A stretch of 64,000 nucleotides of DNA, taken from assembly GCA_026129405.1 (NCBI GenBank), contig JAHCID010000007.1:207393-271392 (forward strand), given 5' to 3'. Of this stretch, positions 26,032 to 35,184 are shown piece after piece. The notes under the pieces are model-generated. The model worked only from the letters and a program-made list of their open reading frames with translations, was not told where the DNA came from and did no database searches. This DNA is from a bacterium. GTDB lineage: Bacteria > Desulfobacterota > Binatia > DP-6. The stretch's first letter is position 1. Each line of letters begins with the position of its first letter. The translations under genes were made by a program, and so were the position numbers.

Positions 26032-26784
26032 ATGCGGACCTTCATGCTCGCCGCGCTGACGGCGTCGATGCTCCTCGGATGCGGCGGTGGCGGCGGCGAC
26101 GCCCGGAGCGCCGCGCCCGCGACGCCGCTCGATCCCGCCACCACCGGCACGATCGTCGCGACCGTCGCCTTCGACGGGACGCCGCCGGCGATGCAGGAGC
26201 TGACCATGGGCAGCTTCGCCGACTGCAAGCAGATGCACCCAGGCGCGATCCTCGCCGGCGACATGCTGGTGCAGGACGGCAAGGTGCGGAACGCGTTCGT
26301 GTGGATCGAGGACGGGCTCGGCGACCGCGTGTTCGCGACGCCGGCCGAGAAGGTCGTGATGGATCAGCAGGGCTGCCTCTACGTGCCGCGCGTCGCCGGC
26401 GCGCAGATCGGCCAGCCGGTCGAGTTCCTGAACGGCGACGCCATGCTGCACAACGTCCACGGCACGCCGAAGGAGAACTCCGGCTGGAACGTCGCGCTCT
26501 CGCGCAAGGGCGCCGAGCGCACGCTGACGTTCGACAAGCCCGAGATCATGATCAGCATCCGCTGCGACCTGCACCCGTGGATGCAGGGCTGGCTCGGCGT
26601 CGTCGGCCATCCCTACTTCGGCGTCAGCGGCGCCGACGGCGCCGTCACGTTGCAGGACGTGCCCGCCGGCGACTACACCGTCGGCGTGTGGCACGAGCGC
26701 TTCGGCCGCCGGACGGCGAAGGTGACGGTCGCACCGCAGCAGACCGCGAGCACCACCTTCACCTTGACGCCGCCCTCCAATTGA
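26032..26784 (+). CDS. lipoprotein with cupredoxin-like copper site
   Basis: A 250-residue lipoprotein. Residues 1-18 form a lipobox signal (LTASMLLGCGGG) with Cys18 as lipidation site. Residues about 35-190 look like a plastocyanin-type beta barrel. The blue-copper ligands can be read as His in MLHNVHG and Cys-His-Met in IRCDLHPWMQGW, and the last 60 residues form a small beta domain like CarboxypepD_reg. It should act as an electron carrier at the outer face of a membrane. The following PuuD-like membrane protein lies 64 bases downstream, which suggests a shared redox role. Confidence 0.8.
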   Translation: MRTFMLAALTASMLLGCGGGGGDARSAAPATPLDPATTGTIVATVAFDGTPPAMQELTMGSFADCKQMHPGAILAGDMLVQDGKVRNAFVWIEDGLGDRVFATPAEKVVMDQQGCLYVPRVAGAQIGQPVEFLNGDAMLHNVHGTPKENSGWNVALSRKGAERTLTFDKPEIMISIRCDLHPWMQGWLGVVGHPYFGVSGADGAVTLQDVPAGDYTVGVWHERFGRRTAKVTVAPQQTASTTFTLTPPSN

Positions 26785-26847
26785 CCTGCCGCCATCTGGC
26801 TTGGTAGTCGCACCCGTCCGTCAACCAGAAGGGGGAGGAGTACCGGA

Positions 26848-27618
26848 ATGGAGATCACGGAGTTTCTCCAGGCGATCTTTCGCTGGGTCCACGTCGTCGC
26901 GGGCATCGTCTGGATCGGGCATCTGTACTTCTTCAACTTCGTGAACGGTCCCTTCGAGACGACGCTCGACGGCGACAGCAAGAAGAAGGTCGTGCCGCAG
27001 CTCCGCCCGCGCGCCCTCTTCTGGTTCCGCTGGGGCGCCGCCTGGACGTGGATCACGGGCGTGCTGCTCCTGATGCTCGTGTTCTACCACGGCCGCATCA
27101 TGTTCGACGGCGACGCCGGCTGGCACGCCGGTGCGTTCGTCATGCTCGCGGTCACGTTCCTCGCCTTCGCGCTCTACGATCCGCTCGCCAAGGCCATCAA
27201 GGACAATCAGCAGATGGCCTACCTGGGCCTCGCGCTCTCCGCGGTCGTCGTCCTCTGCTACGTCTTCGTCGGCGGCTACGGCTACCGCGCCACCACGATC
27301 CACCTGGGCGCCCTCTTCGGCACGCTCATGGCCGCCAACGTCTGGATGCGCATCTGGCCGGCGCAGCAGAAGATCATCACCGCGATCCGCGACGGCCAGG
27401 CACCCGACGCGGCGCTCGTCGGCCTCGCCGGCACGCGCTCGCGGCACAACACCTACATGTCCGTGCCGCTCGTCTGGCTGATGCTCGACCAGCACACGAC
27501 GGTGGCGTCGACCTTCCTCGGCCTGCCGAGCTACGCCTGGACCGTCATCATGATCGGCGTCGCCTGGTACGTGGTGATGCAGATCTACACCAAGGCCGGA
27601 GGGGTGAAGGGCTTCTGA
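26848..27618 (+). CDS. PuuD-like (urate hydroxylase N-domain) integral membrane protein
   Basis: A 256-residue protein of about seven membrane segments with the Urate_ox_N-like N-terminus (FRWVHVVAGIVWIGHLYFFNFVN). Histidines in HVVAGI and GHLYF could bind heme. PuuD proper is a membrane urate hydroxylase with a C-terminal cytochrome c; here that domain is absent, so urate oxidation is not assured. A strong GGGGGAGGAG ribosome-binding site precedes ATG 26848. The neighbouring cupredoxin lipoprotein could be its electron acceptor or donor (inference). Confidence 0.8.
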   Translation: MEITEFLQAIFRWVHVVAGIVWIGHLYFFNFVNGPFETTLDGDSKKKVVPQLRPRALFWFRWGAAWTWITGVLLLMLVFYHGRIMFDGDAGWHAGAFVMLAVTFLAFALYDPLAKAIKDNQQMAYLGLALSAVVVLCYVFVGGYGYRATTIHLGALFGTLMAANVWMRIWPAQQKIITAIRDGQAPDAALVGLAGTRSRHNTYMSVPLVWLMLDQHTTVASTFLGLPSYAWTVIMIGVAWYVVMQIYTKAGGVKGF

Positions 27619-27696
27619 GCGAACCCCGGGGGCGCCCGCGCGCCCCCCGGGGCCTCCGGGTTGTGACCCGGGCGACTCGCTGGCAGCCTCGACGGC

Positions 27697-28398
27697 ATGC
27701 GGATGGGACGCGCGCTGGCGGTGCTGGCGCTGGGAGTGGCGGGGATCGGGGGCCTGGCGGTGGCCCGCACCACGGTCGGTACCGTGCGCGCCAGCGGTGC
27801 CGTGGAAGCGAACGTGGCCGGCGCCTGGGAGCCGTTCCACGGCGGCGCCCTCGGCGAAGGCGCGCAGCTGCGCGTCGGGCCGGGCGGCAACGCCATCCTC
27901 GAGACCCCCGACGGCGATGTCGTCGGCATCGCCCCGGGCGCGCTCGTCGTGGTCGAGAGCGCGGTCCCGGCGCGGCTGCGCCTCGACGAGGGCACGGCGC
28001 AGGTGAAGCTGCGCCCCACCTCGGCGCTGGCGCTCGACACCGCCTACGGCGCGCTGCGCGCGCCGCTCACGCCGGCCGGCGACGACGACGGCCGCGCCAC
28101 CGTCACCGTCAACTATGCCGACGCACAGGTGGCGGTCCATCGCGGCAACGTGGCGCTGGTCCGCCCCGGCGGCGTCGTGATCGACCTCTATCCCGGACAG
28201 ACCGCGCAGCTCGACACGCGCGACGAGGGCGTCGAGATCACGAGCCTCGCCGGCCGCCCCGGCGACCCGAACGCGCCGCGCCTGCCGGGCAATCCCGCGT
28301 CGGATCCGAAGATCATGGTGAGCCCGATCGTCGCGCAGACCGTGGTCGGCGCCGCGATCACGACGATGGGCTTCCTACTCGGATTCGTCGGCATCTAG
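27697..28398 (+). CDS. FecR-like secreted or membrane-anchored protein
   Basis: A 233-residue protein with an N-terminal signal/anchor (residues 5-23). The central FecR-type beta domain (GALGEGAQLRVGPGGNAILE, then VVESAVPARLRLDEGTAQV) is the fold that in FecR couples an outer-membrane receptor to a sigma factor. A hydrophobic segment closes the protein (PIVAQTVVGAAITTMGFLLGF). No TonB receptor or cognate FecI-type sigma factor is adjacent. It is convergent with the thioesterase gene, with the two stop codons overlapping by four bases. Confidence 0.7.
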   Translation: MRMGRALAVLALGVAGIGGLAVARTTVGTVRASGAVEANVAGAWEPFHGGALGEGAQLRVGPGGNAILETPDGDVVGIAPGALVVVESAVPARLRLDEGTAQVKLRPTSALALDTAYGALRAPLTPAGDDDGRATVTVNYADAQVAVHRGNVALVRPGGVVIDLYPGQTAQLDTRDEGVEITSLAGRPGDPNAPRLPGNPASDPKIMVSPIVAQTVVGAAITTMGFLLGFVGI

Positions 28399-28802
28399 TC
28401 GACGGCCGGCGGCGTGCGCCGCACGCCGAACGTGCCGAGCGCCTTCGCGACCAGCGTACCCTCGTCGGTGGTGACCTCGCCCTCGACGACGGCGACCGTG
28501 GTGCGCAGGCTGACGACGCACGCCCGGCAGCGCAGCCGCCGCTCGCGCGTGAAGGAGACGTAGGTCACGTTCAGGTTGTGCGTCGCGATGCGGTCGCTGG
28601 CGCCGAGCCGCCGCGCGATCGCCACCGCGAGCGCGGTGTCGAAGAAGGTCGCGACGAGCCCGCCGTGGACCGTGCCGAACGGGCTCAGGAAGTCGTCCGG
28701 CGCGGTCATGGTGACGACCACCGCGTCGTCGTCGGCCGACTCGACCGCCATGCCGAGGAGCGACCAGAAGCCCGGCGCCGCAGGACGCGCGCCCGCCGTC
28801 AC
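28395..28802 (-). CDS. PaaI-type hotdog thioesterase
   Basis: A 135-residue single-hotdog protein. The FGTVHGGLVATFFDTALAVAI motif is that of the PaaI/4HBT-II thioesterases (catalytic Asp/Glu in the hotdog helix), followed by TYVSFTRERRLRCRA beta strands. It hydrolyses acyl- or arylacyl-CoA, for example in phenylacetate catabolism or lipid housekeeping. The start is GTG 28802; the overlap GTGA with the upstream dcd stop indicates translational coupling. Confidence 0.85.
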   Translation of the reverse strand: MTAGARPAAPGFWSLLGMAVESADDDAVVVTMTAPDDFLSPFGTVHGGLVATFFDTALAVAIARRLGASDRIATHNLNVTYVSFTRERRLRCRACVVSLRTTVAVVEGEVTTDEGTLVAKALGTFGVRRTPPAVD

Positions 28803-29308
28803 GGGCGATCCTGCCCGGCGAAGCGCCCGGCGTAGATCGCGCTGCCCTCGCAGCGCTGGAGCACGATCTGGCAGAGGCGCACGCCGGCGTGGATCACGAG
28901 CGGCCGATGGGCGACGTTCGACATCTCGAGCACCTGCCGGCTGTCGACGCCCGGCGCGATGAAGCCCGCCGTCACGTGGATCATGAGCCCCAGGCGCGCG
29001 AAGCGGCTGCGCCCCTCGAGCCAGCCGGCGACGTCGCCGGGCAGCCGGATGCGCTCGCGCGTGATGCCGAGGATCGTCTCTCCCGGCTGCAGCACGTAGG
29101 GCGGCGTCAGGGTCCGCACGGTGCCGCTCGTGCGATAGTCGGCGTCGTCGGTGACCGCGACCGGCTCCCGGCCGTCGGCCATGACGCGGATCTCGTCGCC
29201 GAGGTGGAGGTCGATCGACGCCGGACCGATCTGATCGGGCGTGAACGGATCGAGCGTGAGGCGGCCCGCGGCCAGCTCACCCTGGATCGCGTCGCGAGTG
29301 AGGATCAT
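28799..29308 (-). CDS. dcd: dCTP deaminase (dUTPase fold)
   Basis: A 169-residue trimeric beta protein. The key motif set is GRSRFARLGLMIHVTAGFI (substrate and trimer loop), VLEMSN with the catalytic Glu, and LCQIVLQR at the end. It is shorter than enteric Dcd (about 193) and lacks a long C-terminal tail, similar to some bifunctional or compact Dcd proteins. It converts dCTP to dUTP (and possibly dUMP) for thymidylate synthesis. It is upstream of the PaaI-type gene with a four-base overlap and divergent from the enoyl-CoA hydratase. Confidence 0.88.
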   Translation of the reverse strand: MILTRDAIQGELAAGRLTLDPFTPDQIGPASIDLHLGDEIRVMADGREPVAVTDDADYRTSGTVRTLTPPYVLQPGETILGITRERIRLPGDVAGWLEGRSRFARLGLMIHVTAGFIAPGVDSRQVLEMSNVAHRPLVIHAGVRLCQIVLQRCEGSAIYAGRFAGQDRP

Positions 29309-29351
29309 GCGGCGAGTGTAGCAGACGGGGGGCCGGTGCTATACGACGCGC

Positions 29352-30134
29352 ATGCCGTACGAGTACGTCTCGCTCGCTGCCGACGCACGCATCGGCACCG
29401 TCACGATGTGCCGTCCCGAGCGGCGCAACGCCCTCTCCGAGGCGCACCTGCGCGAGCTGCTCGAGGCCTTCGAGCGGCTCGGCGACGATCCCGACGTCGA
29501 CGCCATCGTGCTCGCCGCCGACGGCCCCGTCTTCTGCGCCGGACACGACTTCGCCGACATGGCGCCGCGCGATCTCGACGGCATGCGCCGCCTCCTCGAG
29601 CTCTGCACCCGGGTCATGCGGATCATGCAGCAGGTGCCGCAACCGGTGGTCGCCAGCGTGCAGGGGCTCGCCACCGCCGCGGGCTGTCAGCTCGTCGCCA
29701 GCGCCGACCTCGCCGTCTGTGCCGACGAGGCCGCGTTCGCGGCGCCCGGCGGGCGCGGTGGCTGGTTCTGCCACACGCCGATGGTGGCGATCGCCCGCAC
29801 GGTGGGACGCAAGCGCGCGCTCGAGCTGGCGTTCACCGGCGATCCGATCGACGCCGCCACGGCGCTCGCGTGGGGGCTCGTGAACCGCGTCGTGCCGCGC
29901 GCGGAGCTGCGCGCCGCGACCGAGACCCTGGCGCGCGCGGCGAGCCGCGGCAGCCGCGCGTCGAAGGCGCTCGGCAAGCGCATCCTCTACCGGACGCTCG
30001 AGCTCGACGTGGACGCCGCGTACGCCTGCGCCGTCGACGCGATGGCGGCGAGCGCGCTGACGCCGGACGGTCGCGAGGCCATGGCCGCCTTCCTCGAGAG
30101 GCGCCCCGGCCGGTGGCCGGCGCCGCGCTCGTGA
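29352..30134 (+). CDS. enoyl-CoA hydratase/isomerase family protein
   Basis: A 260-residue crotonase-fold enzyme. The oxyanion-hole segment FCAGHDFADM and the second active-site region VQGLATAAGCQLVASADLAV are clear. The usual catalytic Glu of hydratases (E/G at 'GCxLxxxCD') is replaced by Gly-Cys-Gln, as in ECHDC3-like proteins, so plain hydratase activity is not assured. It would act on a CoA-linked acyl chain in beta-oxidation or an isomerase step. It is followed after 48 bases by the glucan phosphorylase gene on the same strand. Confidence 0.87.
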   Translation: MPYEYVSLAADARIGTVTMCRPERRNALSEAHLRELLEAFERLGDDPDVDAIVLAADGPVFCAGHDFADMAPRDLDGMRRLLELCTRVMRIMQQVPQPVVASVQGLATAAGCQLVASADLAVCADEAAFAAPGGRGGWFCHTPMVAIARTVGRKRALELAFTGDPIDAATALAWGLVNRVVPRAELRAATETLARAASRGSRASKALGKRILYRTLELDVDAAYACAVDAMAASALTPDGREAMAAFLERRPGRWPAPRS

Positions 30135-30182
30135 GCCCAGCCCCCGGGGTTTGCCTAGGGGCGCACGATTCCGGTTCAATGG

Positions 30183-31778
30183 GTGGCCGTGACGTCCGCC
30201 ACCGTTGCCTATTTCTGCATGGAGTTCGGCCTCTCCGAGACCTTCCCGATCTACGCGGGCGGTCTCGGCATCCTCGCCGGCGATTTCATGAAGTCCGCCC
30301 ACGACCTGAAGCTCCCGGTGGTCGGCGTCGGCCTGCGCTGGGCGCGCGGGTACTCGCGCCAGCGCATCGGCGACGACGGCCTGCCCGTCTCGGAGTTTCC
30401 GAGCTACAAGGCCGACTTCCTCGAGGACACCGGCGTGCGCGTCCGGGTCCGCGTCGCCCGCCGCGAGGTCGAGGCGCGGGTGTGGCGCACGGAGCACTTC
30501 GGCAACGCCCCGCTGCTGCTCCTCGAGCCCGTGCACGCGCGCGACGCCTGGATCACCCACCGCCTGTACGATCCGAAGCTCGACTCGCGCATCGCCCAGG
30601 AGATCCTGCTCGGCATCGGCGGCGTGCGCGCGCTGCGCAAGCTCGGCATCGACGTCGACACGCATCACTTCAACGAGGGCCACGCGGTCTTCGCCGGCGT
30701 CGAGCTGATCGCCGAGCGCATGCGCAACGGCGCCTCGTTCCGCGACGCCTGGACCGCCGTGCGCGAGCAGATCGTGTTCACCACCCACACGCCGGTGCCC
30801 GCAGGCAACGAGGTGCACGGGCTCGGCGAGCTGCGCCGCCTCGGCGCGTGCTGCGAGCTGGTCGATTGGGAGATGCGCTCGATCGGCGGCGACCCGTTCA
30901 ACATGACGGTCGCCGGCCTGCGCCTCTCGCGCCGCGCGAACGCCGTGTCGAAGCTGCACGCCGAAGTCTCGCGCGAGATGTGGCGCGAGGTCGAGGACGC
31001 GAGCGGCATCATCCCGATCACCAACGGCGTCCACTGCGGCACCTGGCAGGAGGCGACGATCCGCGCCGCCGCCGCCGATCCCGCGGCGCTGTGGAAGGCA
31101 CACACGGCGCTCAAGCAGGAGCTGCTCGACACGGTCGCCGGCCGCACCGGCGTGCGCTTCGACCCGAACGTCCTGACGATCGGCTTCGCGCGACGGGCCG
31201 CCTCGTACAAGCGCAGCGACCTCCTCTTCCGCGACCCCGCCCGCATCGAGCCGCTCCTGCACGGCGGCAAGCTCCAGCTCGTGTACGCCGGCAAGGGCCA
31301 TCCCGACGACGACGCCGGCCGGCGCATCATCGGCACGCTCGTGCGCATGTCGCAGCGCTTCCCCGAGAGCGTGGTCTTCGTCCCCGACTACGAGATGGCG
31401 CTCGGGCGCGCGCTCACGCGCGGCGCCGACGTCTGGCTCAACAACCCGGTGCGGCCGCTCGAGGCCTGCGGCACGTCCGGCATGAAGGCGGCCATGAACG
31501 GCGTCCCGAACCTCTCGGTGCTCGACGGGTGGTGGCCGGAGGCCTGCGAGCACGGGGTCAACGGCTGGGCCATCGGCGACGAGACGTCGGGCCATCCCGA
31601 CCAGGATCAGCGCGACGCCGAGGCGCTCTACACGGTCCTCGAGCGAGACGTCCTGCCTGCCTATGCGGATCGCGACCGCTGGACCCGCATCATGCAGGCG
31701 AGCATCGCATCGACCGAGGAGGCCTTCTCGTCGGACCGGATGCTGCGCGACTACTTCGCGCAGCTCTACGCGCGCTGA
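30183..31778 (+). CDS. glgP: alpha-glucan phosphorylase, short type
   Basis: A 531-residue GT35 enzyme that releases glucose-1-phosphate from glucan. Its N-terminus VAYFCMEFGLSETFPIYAGGLGILAGDF is the signature of the short alpha-glucan phosphorylases that lack the long vertebrate-type N-domain. The Lys of CGTSGMKAAMNG is the pyridoxal-phosphate site, preceded by the VWLNNPVRPLEA stretch. Start is GTG 30183. The last 13 bases overlap the convergent histidine kinase. Together with the debranching enzyme at 0.6 kb and TreZ at 2.7 kb it completes a glycogen mobilisation set. Confidence 0.92.
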   Translation: MAVTSATVAYFCMEFGLSETFPIYAGGLGILAGDFMKSAHDLKLPVVGVGLRWARGYSRQRIGDDGLPVSEFPSYKADFLEDTGVRVRVRVARREVEARVWRTEHFGNAPLLLLEPVHARDAWITHRLYDPKLDSRIAQEILLGIGGVRALRKLGIDVDTHHFNEGHAVFAGVELIAERMRNGASFRDAWTAVREQIVFTTHTPVPAGNEVHGLGELRRLGACCELVDWEMRSIGGDPFNMTVAGLRLSRRANAVSKLHAEVSREMWREVEDASGIIPITNGVHCGTWQEATIRAAAADPAALWKAHTALKQELLDTVAGRTGVRFDPNVLTIGFARRAASYKRSDLLFRDPARIEPLLHGGKLQLVYAGKGHPDDDAGRRIIGTLVRMSQRFPESVVFVPDYEMALGRALTRGADVWLNNPVRPLEACGTSGMKAAMNGVPNLSVLDGWWPEACEHGVNGWAIGDETSGHPDQDQRDAEALYTVLERDVLPAYADRDRWTRIMQASIASTEEAFSSDRMLRDYFAQLYAR

Positions 31779-32941
31779 AGCCCCTCGCGCAGGGCCGGCA
31801 CGCGCACCACCACGCGGCTCCCCGCCCCCGGCACGCTGTCGACGGCGATCGTGCCGCCCATGGCGGCGACGAGGCGCCGCGTGATCGCGAGTCCGAGCCC
31901 CGTACCGCGCACGCCGTGCGCCGGCACCCCGGGCGGCGCGGCGAACGGCTCGAACAGTCGCGCCCGCTGCGCTTCGCCGAAGCCGGGACCCGTGTCGACC
32001 ACCGCGAGCTCCAGCACCGTCGGGGCCGACGGCGGCTCGCACGCGAGCGCGGCATGGACCGTCACGCCGCCCTGCACGGTGAAGCGCAGCGCGTTCTGGA
32101 CCAGGTTCACCAGCACCTGGCGCAGGCGATTCGGATCACCCAGCAGACCGACGCACGCGGCCGGATCGCACGTGGTGCGCAGGGTGAGGCCCGCACGGTC
32201 CGCCGCCTGACCGCAGAGGAGCGCGACGTCGCGCAGGAGGGCGGCGACGTCGAGCCGCCGCGTCTCGATGCGCAGCCGGCCCGCGTCGAGCATCGCCGTA
32301 TCGAGCGTGTCACTCGCGACCCCGAGCGCGGCATCGAGCCCGCGCGCGAGCACCGCCACCCAGGGGCGCGCCGCCTCCGGCAGCTCGACGCCCGTGAGCG
32401 CGTCGAGCGCGCCCGCCATCGCGTGCAGCGGATTGCGGATCTCGTGCGCGATCATCGCGAGCTGCGCGGCGTGCGGCGCCGCCTCACCGTCGCTGCCGGG
32501 CACGACGTGCGGCTCGCGGCCGAGGTAGTACGCGACGCCGACGAACTCCTGCGCGCGCCCGTCGGGCGCGCGCAGCAGGCGCATGATCCCCTGCACCCAG
32601 CGCCAGCCCTGGGTCGCGTGGGCGAGCCGGTAGACGAGGTCGACCGTGCCGCCGGCCTCGAGACGCGCCGACAGGGCCCCGAGCGCCCCGCCGTCGTCGG
32701 GATGCACGCGATCCCACCAGAAGCGCGGATCGCCGACGTACTGGGCGGGCGTCCAGCCGGTGAGCGGGAAGACGCTCGGGCTGATGTATCGCACCGCGAA
32801 CGGCGGCTCCGGGGCGGCGACGAAGATCGCGGCCGGCAATGCCTCGAGGATGGCGTCAAACCGCTGCCAGTCCGTCTGCATGCCCTCGAGCCGGTCCTGC
32901 GCCCGATCGAGGAGGTCACGCAGCAGCTCGAGCCGATCCAT
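31766..32941 (-). CDS. PAS-domain sensor histidine kinase
   Basis: A 391-residue cytoplasmic kinase. Residues about 25-140 form a PAS domain (FAVRYISPSVFPLTGWTP, FVGVAYYL). The phospho-acceptor H-box is MIAHEIRNPLHAM (about residue 165). The ATPase domain follows with N-box VLVNLVQNALRF, G1 VDTGPGFG and G2 GTGLGLAI. No membrane segment is seen, so the signal is likely internal (redox or ligand in PAS). No response regulator is adjacent, so the partner is elsewhere. Convergent with the glucan phosphorylase by a 13-base overlap. Confidence 0.9.
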   Translation of the reverse strand: MDRLELLRDLLDRAQDRLEGMQTDWQRFDAILEALPAAIFVAAPEPPFAVRYISPSVFPLTGWTPAQYVGDPRFWWDRVHPDDGGALGALSARLEAGGTVDLVYRLAHATQGWRWVQGIMRLLRAPDGRAQEFVGVAYYLGREPHVVPGSDGEAAPHAAQLAMIAHEIRNPLHAMAGALDALTGVELPEAARPWVAVLARGLDAALGVASDTLDTAMLDAGRLRIETRRLDVAALLRDVALLCGQAADRAGLTLRTTCDPAACVGLLGDPNRLRQVLVNLVQNALRFTVQGGVTVHAALACEPPSAPTVLELAVVDTGPGFGEAQRARLFEPFAAPPGVPAHGVRGTGLGLAITRRLVAAMGGTIAVDSVPGAGSRVVVRVPALREGLQRA

Positions 32942-32987
32942 GACGCTCGGGTCCTAGCGCCGGCCGCGGCGGCGGACAAGCCGAAAC

Positions 32988-33869
32988 TCAGGACGGCGCA
33001 AGCTCGGCGGCCACCGCCTCGAGCTGCTCCAGGTAATGGGCGAGGCTGCGGTGACGGAAGCGGCAGTTCAGCACCGTCGTCCCGAGCGCGCGGTGGCGCT
33101 CCGCGAGGTCGCACAGCTGGCGGCGCTCGGCGGGATCGACGGGATCCAGCACCGCTTCCAGCGGCAGCACCAGCTCGAGCGGGCGCACCCGCCGCTGCCA
33201 CGCCGCGGTGTCGCGGGCACGGGCGAGGAGCGTCGCCAGGGCGTCGAGCCCGAGCCCGAACGGGTCCCAGCCGTCGGCCAGCTCGACCGCACGCCGCAGC
33301 GAACGCGCACTGCGTCCGCCCACCCAGATGGGCACCTCGGACTGCACGCCGCACGGCTCGACCACCACCTCGCCGAAGCGATGATGAGGCCCGACGTATG
33401 CCGGCTCGCGGCGTCCGAACGCCGCCCGCAGCGCCCGCAGCCCATCGACGAAGCGCGGACCGCGGTCGTCGAACGGCGCACCGAGGAGCGCGAACTCCTC
33501 CGCCAGCGTGCCGACGCCGACCCCGAGCACGAGCCGCCCGCCGCACAGCCGGTCGAGCGTGCCGTAGCGCTTCGCGATCGCGAGCGGGTGGTGGTAGCCG
33601 AGCACCAGCACGTGGGTGACGAAGCGGACGCGTGTCGTCACCGCGGCGAGGAACCCGAACGTCGCCAGCGGGTCCCAGTAGCACGCGCCGCGCGTGGCGA
33701 CGGCGCTCCGCGGCACCGCGACGTGCTCGCTGCACGTCAGGTGGTGGTAGCCGAGGTGGTCGGCGGCGACGGCGATCGCGCGCAGGTCCTCCGGCCCGGC
33801 GTCGGCGGTCCACGCGGCGTCGCGCGTGGGATGCCGGGTCACGATCGGCGTCACGAGCCCGAGCCGCAT
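32988..33869 (-). CDS. LLM-class (F420-type) flavin-dependent oxidoreductase
   Basis: A 293-residue TIM-barrel protein of the luciferase-like monooxygenase superfamily. The N-terminus is MRLGLVTPIVTRHPTR; downstream come LTCSEHVAVP, RVRFVTHVLVLGYHHPLAIAKRYGTLD and RLVLGVGVGTLAEEF, then PIWVGGRSARSLRRAVELADGW. This pattern is typical of the F420-dependent TIGR03619-type branch. F420 or FMN use cannot be proven by eye. Start ATG 33869 fits the family; the longer frame upstream does not. It is divergent from an acyl-CoA dehydrogenase gene 48 bases away, so shared regulation is possible. Confidence 0.87.
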   Translation of the reverse strand: MRLGLVTPIVTRHPTRDAAWTADAGPEDLRAIAVAADHLGYHHLTCSEHVAVPRSAVATRGACYWDPLATFGFLAAVTTRVRFVTHVLVLGYHHPLAIAKRYGTLDRLCGGRLVLGVGVGTLAEEFALLGAPFDDRGPRFVDGLRALRAAFGRREPAYVGPHHRFGEVVVEPCGVQSEVPIWVGGRSARSLRRAVELADGWDPFGLGLDALATLLARARDTAAWQRRVRPLELVLPLEAVLDPVDPAERRQLCDLAERHRALGTTVLNCRFRHRSLAHYLEQLEAVAAELAPS

Positions 33870-33917
33870 GCCGCGCCAAGTAGCATCCCGGCGGCGACGG
33901 GTGGTAGACCGCGCGGC

Positions 33918-35090
33918 GTGGATTTCGCCTGGTCGGCCGCGGACGACGCCTTCCGCGCGACGTTGCGCACCTGGCTCGCGGCCAACGCGCCGGCGCGCGC
34001 CGAGCGAGTGCCACACGACGACGCGTCCATGGCCGAGGAGGTCCTGTTCCTGCGCGATTGGCAGCGCCGGCTGCACGCCGCCGGCTACGTCGGCCTGCTG
34101 TGGCCGCGCGCGTACGGCGGCCAGGACGCCCCGCCGGCACGCCAGGCGATCCTCAACGAGGAGCTCGCCGCCGTCCGCGCTCCGCAGCTCCTGAACCGCG
34201 TCGGCATCAACAACGCCGGGCCGACGCTCATCGCCTACGGCACCGAGGCGCAGAAGGCGCGCTGGCTGCCGCCGATCCTCTCCGCCGACGAGGTGTGGTG
34301 CCAGCTCTTCAGCGAGCCCGGCGCCGGCAGCGACCTCGCCGCGCTGCGCACGCGCGCCGAGCGCGAGGGCGACGGCTGGCGCCTCACCGGCCAGAAGGTG
34401 TGGACGAGCTGGGCGCAATACTCGCGCTGGGGCATCCTCCTCGCGCGCACGGATGCGAGCGCCGCCAAGCATCGCGGCATCGGCTACTTCGTCCTCGACA
34501 TGACCGCGCCCGGGATCACCATCCGGCCGCTGCGCCAGATCACCGGCTCGACCGAGTTCAGCGAGGTCTTCCTCGACGGCGTGCTCGTCCCCCACGCACA
34601 CCTCGTCGGCGCGCCGGCGCAGGGCTGGGAGATCGCGATGACGACGCTCGCCCACGAGCGCGGCACCGGCTTCGCGTTCAAGGAGCAGGTGCTCCAGCGC
34701 ATCGCGCTCGACGACCTCCGCACCCTCGCCCGCGCCCGCGGCCGCGCCGGCGATCCCGACGTCCGCCAGGACATCGCGGCGCGCTGGATCGACGTCGAGG
34801 TCATGCGCCTCCTCAACTGCCGCACGCTCACGCGACTCGAGCGGCACGAAGAGCCGGGGCCGGAGTCGTCGCTGGTGAAGCTCTTCTGGGCAACGCTCAC
34901 GCAGCGCGTACACGAGCTGGCACTGCGCCTCGAGGGCCCGCACGCGCAGCTCGCGGGCGGCGTCCACGCGCTCGACGACGGACGCTGGCAGCAGGCGTTC
35001 CTGTGGTCGCGCGTCGGCGCGATCGCGGGCGGCTCCTCCGAGGTGCAGGCGAACATCATCGCGCAACGCATCCTCGGCCTGCCGCGCTGA
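33918..35090 (+). CDS. acyl-CoA dehydrogenase
   Basis: A 390-residue flavoprotein. The middle domain has CQLFSEPGAGSDLAALRTRAE and LTGQKVWTSWAQYSRWGILLART (FAD and substrate loop). The C-terminal domain ends GAIAGGSSEVQANIIAQRILGLPR, the GGSSEV variant of the GGTxEIQ motif, so the catalytic base is probably in another helix. It oxidises an acyl-CoA to the enoyl-CoA. The start is GTG 33918, just after a short gap to the divergent LLM gene. The length is typical. Confidence 0.9.
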   Translation: MDFAWSAADDAFRATLRTWLAANAPARAERVPHDDASMAEEVLFLRDWQRRLHAAGYVGLLWPRAYGGQDAPPARQAILNEELAAVRAPQLLNRVGINNAGPTLIAYGTEAQKARWLPPILSADEVWCQLFSEPGAGSDLAALRTRAEREGDGWRLTGQKVWTSWAQYSRWGILLARTDASAAKHRGIGYFVLDMTAPGITIRPLRQITGSTEFSEVFLDGVLVPHAHLVGAPAQGWEIAMTTLAHERGTGFAFKEQVLQRIALDDLRTLARARGRAGDPDVRQDIAARWIDVEVMRLLNCRTLTRLERHEEPGPESSLVKLFWATLTQRVHELALRLEGPHAQLAGGVHALDDGRWQQAFLWSRVGAIAGGSSEVQANIIAQRILGLPR

Positions 35091-35184
35091 TCAGCGCCGA
35101 TTTGCCTTGACACCTCCGACGCCCGTGTGGTGCATCCCGCGCGGGGAAACGGGACCACCGGGCGCGCCGCCGTCGGGAGACTCC

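Noticed and set aside
35106..35130. TTGACA box at 35106 as promoter of the small gene at 35185
   Set aside because: The proper -10 region is GC-rich; the match is weak and was not reported as a feature.
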